A stretch of 64,000 nucleotides of DNA. Source: Haliclystus octoradiatus. Taxonomy: Eukaryota; Cnidaria; Staurozoa; Stauromedusae; Haliclystidae. Location: assembly GCA_916610825.1 (NCBI GenBank), contig OU744452.1, forward strand, positions 7,224,021-7,288,020. The letters are read 5' to 3'. Every line of letters starts with the position of its first letter. Position 1 is the stretch's first letter. The notes under the pieces were generated by a model. That model saw nothing but the letters and a program-made list of their open reading frames with translations, had not been told where the DNA came from and did no database searches. Positions 1-11,478 of the stretch are shown in pieces. The position numbers were made by a program, and so were the translations under genes.

Positions 1-397
1 CTCTCCGATTCGTCGTTTTACATATGTTGAACAAGACTGTAAAATATCCATAGAAATTTCTATTCGTTAGGTCACATAGGGAATGGTATTGCATCAGTAT
101 ATCGACTATCATAGTTTGAAAGTAAATGGATCCAGTTGATCAGCGATTGGTTATATCTAGGCAAGTTGTTGTTATTTGCATTTTTTCAGAAGCCTATATG
201 TGTAAGGCAATCTATTAGTTTACATGTCCGTAAGTGGGAAATGTACTCTTGTGAAACTAAAATTGGTAATGCAAGGTAGCTAGATTAGTACAAAAGGATT
301 ATGTACTCTATTACCAAGCAATAAGTCATTCAGAGTTAAGTATTGTTTTGTTTTGTTCATTTTAGGATGTTCAACAAAATAAATTTAAAATCAACTA

Positions 398-515
398 TAG
401 TGTTGACTATACGCTATACCTCGTTCGTTTGTCAGGGGGATATATAGATTATCTATAATGTTGAATATAGTCTATAACCCATTCCGTTGGCAGCTGTGAT
501 ATAGGTGTAGGTACC
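398..515. repeat. imperfect tandem duplication, about 60 bp
   Basis: Two adjacent stretches resemble each other. Each begins TGTTGA, continues with a TATA-rich run ending in CTATA-ACC, then a TTCGTTTGTCAG or TTCCGTTGGCAG block, and then GATATA. The copies start near 404 and 462. No gene is seen here. The short hairpin ATTATCTTTTTAAGATAAT lies downstream at about 609-627. Confidence 0.4.
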
Positions 516-739
516 ACAGCACAGTACTTGCATTTATCATTTAGTTTAGCCACAAACTGGGTAGGCTCATAGCTTAATTTCATCGGGCTGGTTGGCTAGT
601 TTGTTAATATTATCTTTTTAAGATAATATTTTTAAGGATCTGAAGCTTTGAAGAAAAATCATTCATAGAATGTATAGAAATCATAGAATGTATGGGAATC
701 ATATTACCAACAGTTACATGTAAACATAATTATACTAAC

Positions 740-1102
740 CGGTAAAACTACAATCGAATCTGTGCTTTGATCCGTTGTCAGTTTTTCATTGATACTAAGA
801 TCAGCTAGATGCTCACAGTTATCCATGTTGGTTGTGAATTTCCAGAAAACTATTGCTTTACACCGCCGATTACTACTACATGCAAGGCAGCATTGATTTA
901 TATTTTGAGCATGTGTTACTTTAAGTCTATGACGCCAATTGATATTTGTATTAGAAAAATATCTTCCTCTATAGTCCAATGTCCCACATGAATCGCATAA
1001 TACCGATGGTGTGAGCAAAGAGAAGCAACTGAGAATAATATGTAAGAATATGACGAATTGGTTCATAGTCAACCCTATAGTGAATAATATGATGGAATAC
1101 AT
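740..1102 (-). CDS. first coding exon of a secreted, Cys-rich (PAN/Apple-like) protein
   Basis: The exon reads from ATG at 1102 down to a clear donor (CCG|GTTAGT) after 740, ending in phase 0. A second in-frame Met at residue 13 gives a more typical signal peptide: MNQFVIFLHIILSCFSLL, followed by a likely cleavage site before CDSCG. The mature part has a Cys pattern C-x2-C, then CCLAC, then a single C and C-x(n)-C. The run INQCCLACSSNRRCKAIVFW is reminiscent of PAN/Apple domains, which are extracellular modules that bind protein or carbohydrate. What I see is the signal peptide, the cysteines and the donor; the PAN/Apple label is inference. The next exon should lie at positions below 700 or outside the window, and I could not identify it. 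Past the donor the frame runs on only about 13 codons into intron sequence. Confidence 0.5.
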
Positions 1103-3780
1103 TGCAATTATAAGTGAGAACAGACCGTCTTAATCTGATTATTTGTATAGTAACAACGTCGAGTAGTCAGTCTCTCTGTAAATGTTGAAGATGTATTCTA
1201 TATATTATTTAAGAGTTGCAGAAAACTACGTATAGAGTTGCATGTGACAACATTGTAAACGATTAACTCGTACAATTAAAAAACTATTCACGCAATGAAT
1301 CAATGTTGATACCATCGATTTCAACAATCGATCTCATGATTTTATTGTACGTTGAGTTTTTTCTCTTTCGATGATGATTGTTTTTGCTTAAAATCTACCG
1401 AGTTATTACTTTTATATGCCCTTTATTAGCTATACAGCAACACTACAATCTTTCTAGTATAATATGCAAATAGAAACAATAAATCAATTTGATTGACACT
1501 TTGACCATCAGATTTTAAAAGAGTCATTCACGGTTGTATTATTATTTAGTACGATATTCTGAACTAATTATGGTCAAAAAAATACTTTGAAATGTCCAAC
1601 AAAACAAGTTCCAGTCTCTTATCGTTAAATTTCAAATAAGGTTTAAAAATGAAATCCTATCTGTAATTTTTAAAGTCTATGTTGATAATTTCTGTTATTC
1701 AATCCAAATTCAAACGTTTAATCGGCTATATACTTATTTCTCTTGAATTTTAATGTACCTATAATAATATTTTGTCCCAATGTAGACCAACAAATGTTGC
1801 TCATACTTTGACACTGGTAACAATAAATAAAACTTTAGACAGAAGCATTCACCCTTTCATTTACTCAACTAATTTTTCTGCGAGTAGAGATTTAGATTGT
1901 ATACTATTGAAGTTACAATTAAATTAAATGACTTTTTAAACAGTTTGAAACTTTTAGTGCCGTATATCGAATGAACACATAACTATGAAATTCAAAAGAT
2001 ATGCTCTACTGCTCAATATTTGTTATAATGAACCCCTTTCAGCATAAATTGCCTGTGATGCTTGATATGTTATTTTATAATATTCACAAAAAAAAATAAA
2101 AAATTTATATATTGATATAGTTTCTAGTAATTCTTTCCAGAGTAAAAGATATATATATATATATGCTTCATTCAAATTGGTCTATACAGCCTAATCAATA
2201 CATATTTGCTCAGCTGGCATTACCGATACTTGTATAGTCCTGATATTCTGCAAAGTTGCGAATTTCATGATCAGCATTCCACTCAAAATAGAGAACATAT
2301 ATAGATGTGTACTCTGTATACTCACAGGTCGTTCGAAACCTGTAAAATCTTTTGGTGTGACCATTATTCTAGGTATCGATTGTGTGGCTATAAGAATGTG
2401 AACTACAAAACAAACTTGATACTCTTAAAACACTCCTAACATTTGCTAATCTGTTATTTGCAGTGCATCTAAAAATTGCAAAGTCGTGCATTTGTGACGG
2501 TAATGAAAGCTGAAACTTCGATTTCCGCATATGCTACACCAATTGTGTCATGTAAAACTAAAATTACTCTCAATAAGGCAGGTACAGGTGATTGCAGCCG
2601 GCGCATGTTCTGTCTTATCATGGAGTATTGAAGTATATATATAGGTAACAAACAGTATATTGTTAAAGAATAACATGGAAGAAACTGCATTCCATGAACA
2701 ATATATTAATTTTGAAAATTGATAGTTGTTTTCCATAATGAATGTCAATAGTCAGAGGGAATTAAACTTAACTTTACCCTACCTTCAGGTTTTCAAAAAA
2801 AATGTTCGATTTATTTTTATTGGCACGTTGAAATGTTTATGAAAATTTGCATATATAGAGAACTTCTACGTTGTACACATGTAAATATTTCCATAATTGC
2901 TTACATAATTAATTATCTAATTCTGTTCCCTGTTAGATTTCTATTGTCAATTTAAATTCATGTCTGAACCAGTAGATGTGGCCGTGGAATAACAGTTCAA
3001 GGGAGCTAGAGTTTTAAAACCATCTTTATTATGATAATTTGTTGGGGCATACCACTTGGCCTTCATAAAGGATGAAGAGCTCCGCCCCTTAAGCTTCAGT
3101 CTGCATGTTTCCTAGATCCTCCCATGTTGAGGTACAATAGCAAATAAATAATCAGATTTCATCATATATGGATTCAAAAATTAGATTTGTGGAACTGGTG
3201 TTGAGAAAACGATGCCTTCGTTCAGTCAATGCATGCAACACCATCTTCACATGGTTGATAACAATAGAATATGCTGAACTAAACTTTTGATCATATTGAT
3301 ATAGTCACTGTCAACGTATCTAGAACACATTTGTTGACGAAAATGTTTATCATTTCTAATGGATTGTTTCATTATAATTTTATCCCACTTTCAGCATTGC
3401 ATAAATATTGCAGATATCGAGACACTAAAGTAGGAAAAAAGTGTAGCGTTTCAGATAATGCAGCTGTTGCAGTTTCTCTTTTATTGGTAGAAATTTTTCG
3501 GGATGGAAATATACCAGATATATTGTGTTTATTCTCCTGTAAAAACTTTATCTTGGTAATTTACAATTCATGAGCCTTCATTCCAACCTATTTGTTCTAA
3601 CAATAAATAATAGCATGAATTTTAGATTTATAATCACCCGTGATTTTCTATGATGCTCATCATTAGACTACTTAACTGCGTAAAATTTTGATAAGGTAAT
3701 TTCTAATTAATTGCCAATTGTAAGACGTTAATAAATATATCTCCATGTAGGACGTTATTAAATATATCTGCAGGCTTTTC
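1103..3780. other. no gene recognised
   Basis: AT-rich sequence with short open frames that show no domain, signal or splice support. A short (TA)n run lies at about 2149-2164 and an A-run at about 2088-2100. I see no repeat boundary here that I could support. Confidence 0.5.
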
Positions 3781-3786
3781 TCCACC

Positions 3787-4287
3787 TTATTTACTAGACA
3801 GTTCATAAATGATATTCCCTTTTTCAACAAACAAAACGATACACGTTTCCCCAGAACTTCTGAGCTCGTTAATATCGTAATAGTCTGCTCGATGCCAAAT
3901 TTCATAAAACGCATTTCTTTTAAAATAGACTTGATTTGATGTGGCAATGTAATCTGTACCAATCTCTGGTCATTCGTAGTCTGTAAAGTCAACAGTGGAA
4001 ACAATTATTCCAGCTTTTGCTGATTTGCTAATTAGAATGTGAACCAGGACAACATGGGATTGCCAAGCACAGCCAAGATTTGAAAATCTTCCATTATCCA
4101 TACATTGAATTGAACCAGAGAAATGTTTGATTATGATCTTGTAGAATCCAGTCTCTAGAGGAAATATGAAATTTCCTTGATTATCGCCTTTGGATCCAAC
4201 ACAAACTGGATTAGATGTAAGTGTAGCTCCATGTGCAAATAAAATGTGATGATTTACGATAACAGTGTTTTCATTGACGTGACATTT
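3787..4287 (-). pseudogene. 166-codon secreted-protein-like reading frame broken by one TGA
   Basis: Reading the minus strand from 4287, one frame stays open for 106 codons, meets TGA at 3970-3972, and then continues for 60 more coding codons to TAA at 3787-3789. Composition is protein-like on both sides of the stop: HGATLTSNPVCVGSKGDNQG and CMDNGRFSNLGCAWQSHVV before it, FYEIWHRADYYDINELRSSG and CIVLFVEKGNIIYEL after it. There are several Cys and no Met start, and an in-frame TAA lies just upstream (4288-4290). No AG acceptor fits near the 5' end, so this looks like an exon fragment or retrocopy of an extracellular beta-rich domain that has picked up one nonsense change. I do not recognise the family. 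An alternative is a genuine exon with TGA read as sense, or a sequencing error at 3970. Confidence 0.45.
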
Positions 4288-4728
4288 TTACGAAAATGTT
4301 CTGATGGCGGACATGTTGGTGTACTCGCAGCTTAGCGAGAATATAATTGCATTATTAAATGCAATGTTTTCTAATACTCCTGGATTAGTTTACATCGTGA
4401 TTATTTCTTTATTAGTAGAACACATTATTGTTTTCTACTTTGATCATCTGAAATGGTTAATGAAAAGTTTTAATCATTCCTTAGCATCACTGTTTGGGGT
4501 GAAACTTCGAAGATAATTTTTGTTGTGCTTTGACCGTGAGATCTTTCAAACCGACAATTCATCATTCGCTTGGACCAGAAAGCAAAGATCTCTCTAAGCT
4601 GCCCCCATCCCCAGTGTCAACTAGAACACACTTAAATGTCAAGTGGAACAGTGAGTGAATAACAGAACAATTTACTTATTTTGGTTGTTGAAACATTATT
4701 GATCATCTTCTGTTATGAAAATTTACGT

Positions 4729-5126
4729 CCCTAATATGAGTGTATTGGGGGCATGACAAGCCCCTGACAACTTGGTCAGTCGGTAGATCTTCTTTGAAAT
4801 ATCTCCAGTCGGAAAAGAGGGAAGAAATGGCGAACAAATCATGAATACTGTATATAGATACAATTAACTTCAACTTGCGGTGTTTGATCAGGACAGACAA
4901 GAGTAATTTTGGGCCCGACGGGATCTCTCGAAGACATGGTCAAAAAATTGCCATTGCTACGCTCGCGAATAATTCCGACAATGACTTTAGGTCAATGTAC
5001 AATTTAGACACGCATGGCAAAACTTTGACAGTGTGGCGGATTCAACCCCGGATACTGCACCTTAACTTGCTTCCGGCATGTTTATGGCCACATATATATC
5101 CGGGTCGGACTCCAGTGAAGTCTACT
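4729..5126 (+). repeat. dispersed repeat, copy A (related to 42855-43275)
   Basis: This stretch and 42855-43275 share ordered blocks over about 400 bp in the same orientation: TATTGGG..GTGACA-type starts, CCCCTGAC.ACTTGGTCA.TCGG, TGTTTGAT.AGGACAGACAA, ATGTACAATTTA.ACACGCATGG, and GGATCGGACTCCAGT near the end. Identity is patchy, so both copies are old. No open frame survives. The class is unknown; it may be a decayed DNA transposon or a LINE fragment. Confidence 0.5.
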
Positions 5127-5129
5127 TGA

Positions 5130-6245
5130 TTTTTGCAAGTTAGAGTAAATTTGCAATATTCATTAATATATTGTCTGTGTCGTTATCATCTAGCCTTCTG
5201 GGCTCTGTGCACTATATTTATGCTGCAATGTTAATTTTGTTTTTATAATAGAATGTCAAGAGTAACTAGAATGGTAGCCTACATAAACAAGGTTTATAGT
5301 TAAATGAAAAAGGTCCTATGTTTAACACAATCAACTACATATGGTCAAACATCCATCAACCTGTCCATAGGGACCATAGAGATGCGCATGTAAGGCAGGT
5401 AATTGTACATTGTTGCCTTTCTTCAGCTAATGCAGAGATGTTGATAGATATATTTCTGTTTGATGATGTACGCAATAAACAACAAATGCGGATATTGATG
5501 TAGGCGATGTTCCAATTTCAGATATTTAACATAACATCGATAATTTGAACAATCAGGGAGTTCTACCGTACCCAGGACCATACTCAATGGTACTACCCAT
5601 ATTGACATTAATTGATAGCAATAATACATAAATGTGTGTAGAGTAAAGGTATCAAATCACTACAGAGTCACAAACCACAGTGTATGTTGTTAATGCTTAG
5701 TATGGCCATTTCAGCGCTATAATTTGCAAGTTATTCAATTTTTCTATCTTTATTTGTTCGGTTCCATCATACAAAAGATATCGGATAATGTATTGGCTAA
5801 TCCAGCTTATTCAACGGTTCATAACTTTTTCAGTGACACTTACGATATTCTGAAGACTGCATGGCGTGTCAAGTATCTCCACTGATAAGCCTCCGTATTA
5901 CTGTACTTTTATCAGCCTACTGCTATATATGCATCATACGATGATATAAAAAATGGGTAGGCTATGATTAAGATTAAGTTAGAGCTATTTACCGGAGTCT
6001 GAAAACTGCATACGAGCGTACCTACATATTTTTCATTTAAACTTTCACATTTTACAGCGGTTCCATAAATAGGTTAAAGGCATGCAAGATTCGGGCAACC
6101 TATCGTCAACCGTAGCGCTAAAGGTTTAGTCTAGACTGTATGGTCATTTGATCTGATATTCTAATCTGATCTGTTGAAAATATGGTTAAAGGATTAAAAT
6201 GTCCAATAAATTCATGAATTAAGATATGAAATTTAAGGTAAAAAT
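5130..6245. other. no gene recognised
   Basis: AT-rich sequence. Small ORFs are present on both strands but none has domain, signal-peptide or splice support. Confidence 0.4.
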
Positions 6246-6249
6246 GTAA

Positions 6250-6558
6250 TTAATTGCTATTGGCGTATCTGATAGGAGTATTTATGTTACGATTTGATCT
6301 TCGCAATTGCGGAGGATCATTTGCAACTGATAGGAATAGATATACGTGTTTTTTTATTATCACTTCATTGATCAAGTCGTAAAATTTCCGATTACGAATT
6401 AATATGCTTCCACTTGGGAGCTTAATAACATATTGTCTATGAGCTATCTTTTCAACCACACTGCCTTTTCGAGTCCAGAATTTCGATACAGGATCTTGGA
6501 GATTCTTATCCAGGATCTTCATATACACTATAATTGTCTCACCTCTTGTAGAAAGCAA
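6250..6558 (-). pseudogene. Ty3/Gypsy pol C-terminal fragment (integrase tail)
   Basis: The roughly 100-codon frame carries a pattern typical of the end of Gypsy-type pol. A basic segment FWTRKGSVVEKIAHRQYVIK is followed by LPSGSILIRNRKFY, and the frame ends with PPQLRRSNRNINTPIRYANS. In full-length elements the integrase C-terminal beta-rich domain is followed by a similar RRS.R...P.RY tail. There is no ATG and no catalytic core, and I see no LTR next to it, so this is a truncated relic. The identification rests on motif resemblance only. Confidence 0.5.
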
Positions 6559-6599
6559 GATTATTGTTATTGGTAATTAAAAGAATCTGTATGTGTTAT

Positions 6600-6810
6600 T
6601 TAGTAGTGAAACCACTCTTACTCTCTCTGCCTTAAATCATGCTTAAATAAAAGCAATCAGTAACTAATAACCGTTTAGTAATTACTTTTTGAAACAAGTG
6701 ATTTTTCACTAACCATTGATAACATTTTTGGAAAGTAATTGTTACGGTAATTGATTACTCTTTGAGAGAAGTAATTGTAATTAATTACTATTTTAGCATT
6801 ATAGCTCTGA
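6600..6810. repeat. TAATTACT-rich short inverted-repeat element (MITE-like)
   Basis: Alternating TAATTACTTTT and AAGTAATTGTAATTAATTAC strings recur on both strands (for example near 6678, 6737 and 6767). This is the pattern of short fold-back DNA elements found in many animal genomes. I could not define ends or a target duplication. Confidence 0.3.
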
Positions 6811-8200
6811 AAGTAATAGTATTATATTATTGTGCTTACAGCTTATTGGATAATTTCAAAAGTTTGATCAAGATCCGTTCACATATCACTGACTTTTGAA
6901 ATTATACATCTGGTATCCCTGTGACAATGAACCTCGAATATGATTGGCTATTTCGAAACCTGCGCGAATTGACATGGATGTATTTATTAATTAAAATATT
7001 TAGAAATTGCATAGCTACAGTGGACTCATTGTTCAGGAGTTTATTCTGCTCAATCCAAATTTTTTAAATTAACTGGACTTTGCAAATAATTCACCATTGA
7101 CAAGCAACCGTCTATGTACTTCTCAGTGTCAAATTTCAATGATCTATGTCGACTATTTATGTCTGCAAGTGGAGCGAAAGTTCACACATTTACTAACACA
7201 TGAAATGTGACAAGTTGAAGCTTTTATGACGGTGATATAGTACAAGCAGTGAGCTGTGCGAAAAGTACTCAAGATTGTGTTGAGAAGAAGAGATATCAAT
7301 ATCATCAATGCAAACTAGCCATTTCCTTTGTCCTGCTTATTCATGTATATCACATGTTAAAGTGTGTCCAGCAATTGCGTGAGCCTATTACATAAGCACG
7401 ACAGGAGCAAGACGAGTTAAAACTCCGAACTCAAGAATGCAAGTTGTAAACAGGCACAAATGAGGATATAGAATTGATACGTATAGCTCGAACAAAGTGT
7501 AAAACTGTAAGTGAAAACCCTTAGTGATATACACACATTCTTAAAACAGCACTACAAATGTTAATCATAATGATATTATCATCATTCAAGTCTCAAATGA
7601 AATAGTTTTCAGATTGCATTCAGGTAACAAATGTCACAAATCGTTGGTACCGGTGCTGCCCAGTGGTCAATAATTGACCAACTAAATGTGATCTGATTGA
7701 ATTATTGAAAGAGAATAGAGGGCAATAGAATCTCACTTAATATCCTTTTCAAATTCAGATTACTTAGAAGTAGCATTTGGGAATGCTTTGCTTCCTTATT
7801 ACAACTTGGAAAGAAGATTTGCGTTAATAAACTCAGTTTACGGAACACGTGATGAATTTGATGATGATGATTCTACAAGGTTGTTATTATAAATTAAACT
7901 ACTTACAGAATCCGATTCAAATATGTTGAATCTGATTTGCCTATAATTATCCGATTTATCTCGGACCGCTATGAAATTATTTCTAGACGATAATGAGAAG
8001 AAGAAATTGCAAATATGGCAAATAAATTATGAAATTCAATTTTATAACTCATGGTCAGGTATATGTAGCATGCTCCAGGGTTATCCAAGGTATCCCGTAA
8101 ATATATAACTTGCCATCACCAAGTCTCACAGTTAAAGAACAATAAATAATGTACAATAAAATAATTTTGCCACATAAATGTGTAAATAAATGCATCTCTT
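6811..8200. other. no gene recognised
   Basis: AT-rich sequence without a supported ORF, RNA gene or repeat boundary. Confidence 0.4.
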
Positions 8201-8224
8201 ATTATCTGCTATTAATCAATTTTT

Positions 8225-9018
8225 TGATATTTCTGGACGTTATAGCCCCTCATGCATGTAGCTAATATATGCATGTAGCCTCTACAACACTCATTGCGTG
8301 TAACTGGTATTCTAGTTCATTAAATAGGTGAGTCTTCACATTCTTTTTAAATGTTAATAAACTACCAGATTTTCTCAGTTCCAATGGTAGTTTATTCCAT
8401 ATTATGGGAGCGCATACTGAAAAGTCCCGGTCTCCATAAGTTTTTGCGTGCATAGTTGGTTGGAAAAGCAATTCGTCTTTAGTGGAAAGTAATGATCTTG
8501 TCCATTTATTTAAAACTAGATTCCTTGATAAATATTTCGGTTCCATTCAATTTAAGGATTTAAAAACTAACAAACAAATTTTAAAAACAATCCGATATTG
8601 AACTGGTAGCCAGTGCAGCTCTATATATACCTGAGTAACATGTTCAAACTTTGAAACTTGGCATATTATCCTCGCCACTGTGTTTTGTATGTGTTGGAGA
8701 TATGATTACTAAATGTCATTTGACTGTCAAATTTAACTCGGAGACTCCTAACCGATGATGCAATAGGAAGACTCTCATTCTCAGTGTCAAAATGATGGGA
8801 AGTAGATGGTGGATGAAATCGAGAGTGAAAGACCATTACCTCGGTTTTGCTGCGAATTAATTTCAATTCGTTGGATTTCATCCAGCTAGATATAGCAGTA
8901 ATGAATGGGTTGACTTTTACTTTTGCTGCCTCAGAATCTATCTTAAATGAAAAATATAGCTGTGTGTCGTCAGCGTAAATGTGGTATTTTAATCCGTGAT
9001 CTTCGATGATATTTGCTA
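8225..9018 (-). mobile_element. L2/CR1-type LINE, 3' half of the RT ORF (interrupted copy)
   Basis: Non-LTR retrotransposon reverse transcriptase relic on the minus strand. Reading from 9018 downward, the frame gives LANIIEDHGLKYH and then the catalytic box IYADDTQLYFSF, so both Asp are intact. SSWMKSNELKL.RSKTEVMVF follows. After a decayed stretch come YGDRDFSVCAPIIWNKLPLE and FKKNVKTHLF (8262-8546), the usual C-terminus of L2/CR1/Jockey-like ORF2 proteins. The RT palm is cut precisely at the LTR element that begins at 9024. The matching upstream RT part (LKWFRYYLSDRKQFVNINSQ, GVSQGSIVGPVLYLLY) resumes at 11282 on the other side. Frameshifts and stops are present, so the copy is dead. Confidence 0.75.
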
Positions 9019-9023
9019 ATGGT

Positions 9024-9240
9024 TGTTGTATTCCTATATATTAGACTATATTATTACAATGCCAATATCTTAGCTATATAATAATCTTACTTCTAACATT
9101 ACCTCAGTTGTTGTTGGAGTCACCTCATGAAGCTAGTCACTTGTAACGGTTTACTTTACATTATATATATTATACATTATTGAGTGTTATCTTTGTGTTG
9201 TCTTCACTTACGTTGCACAACACATTATACGCTTACAACA
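9024..9240 (+). repeat. 5' LTR (217 bp)
   Basis: Begins TGTTGTATTCC and ends TTACAACA, so the TGTTG...CAACA ends are inverted repeats. It is followed immediately by the primer-binding-site candidate TGGCGCAGTGA. Confidence 0.85.
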
Positions 9241-9325
9241 TGGCGCAGTGATTTGTTTACCTTTCACGGAGATCAACCGGCCGTTATAAGTATATTTATT
9301 TTTTTTTACGTCGTCAAATTTCAAG

Positions 9326-9697
9326 ATGGCAAATATTATACTAGCAAAATTTTTTCGCACAAGTTATCAAGGCAATTTAGATAGAGCATTGCATCGTTTA
9401 GAAGCTGCTATATCGTTCTTCGACCAAATTGATGTCGTACAACGTAAACTATCGGATTTAACCGCCGCTGAAAACGCTTGTGAACAAGCAAAAACTATAT
9501 TACAGCATTTTACTGATGTGCACATTTCTGTCGTCACTCTTGAGCCAGCTAAACCAGGAGACCCAATGGAATACATTTTTAATACGTTTGAAAATCGTTT
9601 ACTCGTTGGAGAATGTGGCATTTTAACAAGACGTAATTTTATTTCACAAAAGCCAACATCTGATTATTTGACCAGCACGTCCTCGACACGCCTTTAA
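9326..9697 (+). CDS. gag-like ORF fragment of the LTR element
   Basis: Starts with ATG at 9326, 86 bp after the 5' LTR, and encodes 123 aa. The N-terminal half is helical and charged (LDRALHRLEAAISFFDQIDV, LSDLTAAENACEQAKTIL), with no zinc knuckle. The frame closes at 9697. A related open frame in another phase begins near 9663, so the two pieces probably belonged to one longer gag-like protein before a single indel. I do not recognise the family; position inside the element is the main evidence for a gag-like role. Confidence 0.45.
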   Translation: MANIILAKFFRTSYQGNLDRALHRLEAAISFFDQIDVVQRKLSDLTAAENACEQAKTILQHFTDVHISVVTLEPAKPGDPMEYIFNTFENRLLVGECGILTRRNFISQKPTSDYLTSTSSTRL

Positions 9698-10329
9698 ATC
9701 AATCAGCAGCAACAACTCAATCTACGATATCCAAACATTGTGATGATTTTACAGACTTTATACAATTTAAATCAATATGGGCTAACTATTGCAAACTTGT
9801 CGACATTTATTCTCAACCAAATGAGTGTCACATTGCCAAGTTTTGGAGAGTTTGTTCTCCAGAATTCATCCAAATGGCACAAGGTATTTTACTATTTAAT
9901 TGCACCAGGCCAAAGCCAATAGCTGATGAAAACATTCCTTCCAATTTGGAACATATTCGACCTACATTTCATGGCGAAACTATGGAAAAATCGCCATTTT
10001 TACAGCGTAAACATCCAATTTTACAAGCGGAAAAAGCAGAGCCAGTTAATGACTTCACGCTGATTAACGCTAACAGTAACAACAAAAGCATTGACTTCAC
10101 AGCCTCGTCTGTACTCAGCAGCACGCAGAAAGGACATTCATCAAATATCATTTATGAAAATTCGTCCCGATTTCAACAAATTATTTATGCTTATATTTTA
10201 CACCATGGTCTTCAATGCCTCACAGAAACTTCATTATTTACTTTTAACAAAACTTGCCACTATTCCTGCGTGCGCCCATTAGCGATCAACAATGCCAACA
10301 TTTCAAAGATTGGTATTGGAATTACCTGA
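9663..10329 (+). CDS. second gag-like ORF piece (frame-shifted continuation)
   Basis: This frame is open from just after a TGA near 9660 to TGA at 10327-10329, with no ATG until residue MAQG at 9874. It includes DFIQFKSIWANYCKLVDIYS and PNECHIAKFWRVCSPEFIQM, which look protein-coding and sit in the expected place after the 9326 ORF. It is most simply the continuation of that ORF after a frameshift. No RT, protease or integrase motif is visible. Confidence 0.4.
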
Positions 10330-11059
10330 ATTATAGGACGGCAATTAATAGCCGATTTATCATTTTACAACATCAATACTTTCACATCCTACAATTATTT
10401 CGACTTATCGTAATTTTAACAAATCGATACACATTTAACATAAGCTATTTTATTTCACATTAGCTAAATATATTTTTTTCAAGATTACTTTTCATCATAA
10501 ATTTAGATTCATTTAAAACTTTTTAACATAATATTATTATTTTTTTCATATCGCAAAATACTTCGTCGGTCTTTGAAATTGACAATGCGAAATAATATTA
10601 CATTTTGTATGCTAATTTTATCCAAGCAATAATTTACATTTATACATACATTTCAATTTAGCTTATACCTACTATCGTTTTATTATACTTTTGATATTTA
10701 CAATGAAATTATATAATTTTTATTTTTTTACATTAGATTTCACATTTTCAGTACTATATTTCAAGCATCATATATTCAATATTTTTATATTTACATCATT
10801 ACAATTAAATTCACATTTAATCTTCATTCCAAATCATTATAAACATATTTTTATATTTCTCATTTCTCTGCATTACTGTATTTTTCATTTTTCAACATTG
10901 AGCTCTACATTTTTGACTCATTTATTTTAAAATTCCACAATATACATTTACAACACTTTTATTAACGTTTTTCAATTTAGCTCATTTCATTAATATTACA
11001 GTAATTAGCTTTCTCGTAATTATTTCATTATGAATTCAATCGCTCCCAAAAAAGGGAGA
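10330..11059. other. very AT-rich 3' internal region of the LTR element
   Basis: Almost entirely A and T with T-rich plus-strand runs and no supported ORF. It ends in the polypurine tract AAAAAAGGGAGA immediately before the 3' LTR. Confidence 0.6.
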
Positions 11060-11276
11060 TGTTGTATTCCTATATATTAGACTATATTATTACAATGCCA
11101 ATATCTTAGCTATATAATAATCTTACTTCTAACATTACCTCAGTTGTTGTTGGAGTCACCTCATGAAGCTAGTCACTTGTAACGGTTTACTTTACATTAT
11201 ATATATTATACATTATTGAGTGTTATCTTTGTGTTGTCTTCACTTACGTTGCACAACACATTTTACGCTTACAACA
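11060..11276 (+). repeat. 3' LTR (217 bp)
   Basis: Same length as the 5' LTR, with one visible mismatch. It is preceded by the polypurine tract and followed by GTGGT, the right-hand target duplication. Confidence 0.85.
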
Positions 11277-11478
11277 GTGGTGAAGTAGAGTAAATACAAA
11301 ACAGGGCCAACAATGGAACCCTGTGAGACGCCAACAGATAGGTGTCTCATTTTTGATTTTTGACTATTTATATTTACAAACTGCTTACGATCACTAAGGT
11401 AATATCTAAACCATTTCAACACCGTACCTTTTTCCCAAAGCAGTTCTCTAGTCGGGAGAGCAGCAACAGGGGCGGATA
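11277..11478 (-). mobile_element. L2/CR1-type LINE, central RT segment
   Basis: Continuation of the same minus-strand LINE on the far side of the LTR insertion. The frame reads LWEKGTVLKWFRYYLSDRKQ, FVNINSQKSKMRHLSVGVSQ and GSIVGPVLYLLY, the RT fingers/palm region with the G.SQGS..GP motif. A small frame slip occurs exactly where the LTR element entered. The segment ends at about 11478, where unrelated GC-richer sequence begins. Confidence 0.7.

Larger units (their letters stand above)
9024..11276 (+). mobile_element. non-autonomous LTR retrotransposon nested in a LINE
   Basis: Two 217-bp direct repeats (9024-9240 and 11060-11276) begin TGTTGTATTCC and end GCTTACAACA. By eye they differ at one base (TTATACG against TTTTACG). 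Directly after the left repeat comes TGGCGCAGTGATTTG, a plausible tRNA primer-binding site. Directly before the right repeat comes AAAAAAGGGAGA, a good polypurine tract. The flanks ATGGT (9019-9023) and GTGGT (11277-11281) form a 5-bp target duplication with one mismatch. The 1.8-kb interior holds only gag-like ORF pieces and an AT-rich stretch, with no protease, RT or integrase. The element must therefore have been mobilised in trans. It split the YADD-containing RT domain of the LINE. Confidence 0.85.

Noticed and set aside
809-991. 60-codon plus-strand ORF
   Set aside because: Antisense shadow of the signal-peptide exon at 740-1102.
4304-4516. 70-codon plus ORF with hydrophobic segments
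   Set aside because: No signal, splice or domain support. It abuts the better supported minus-strand frame at 3787-4287.
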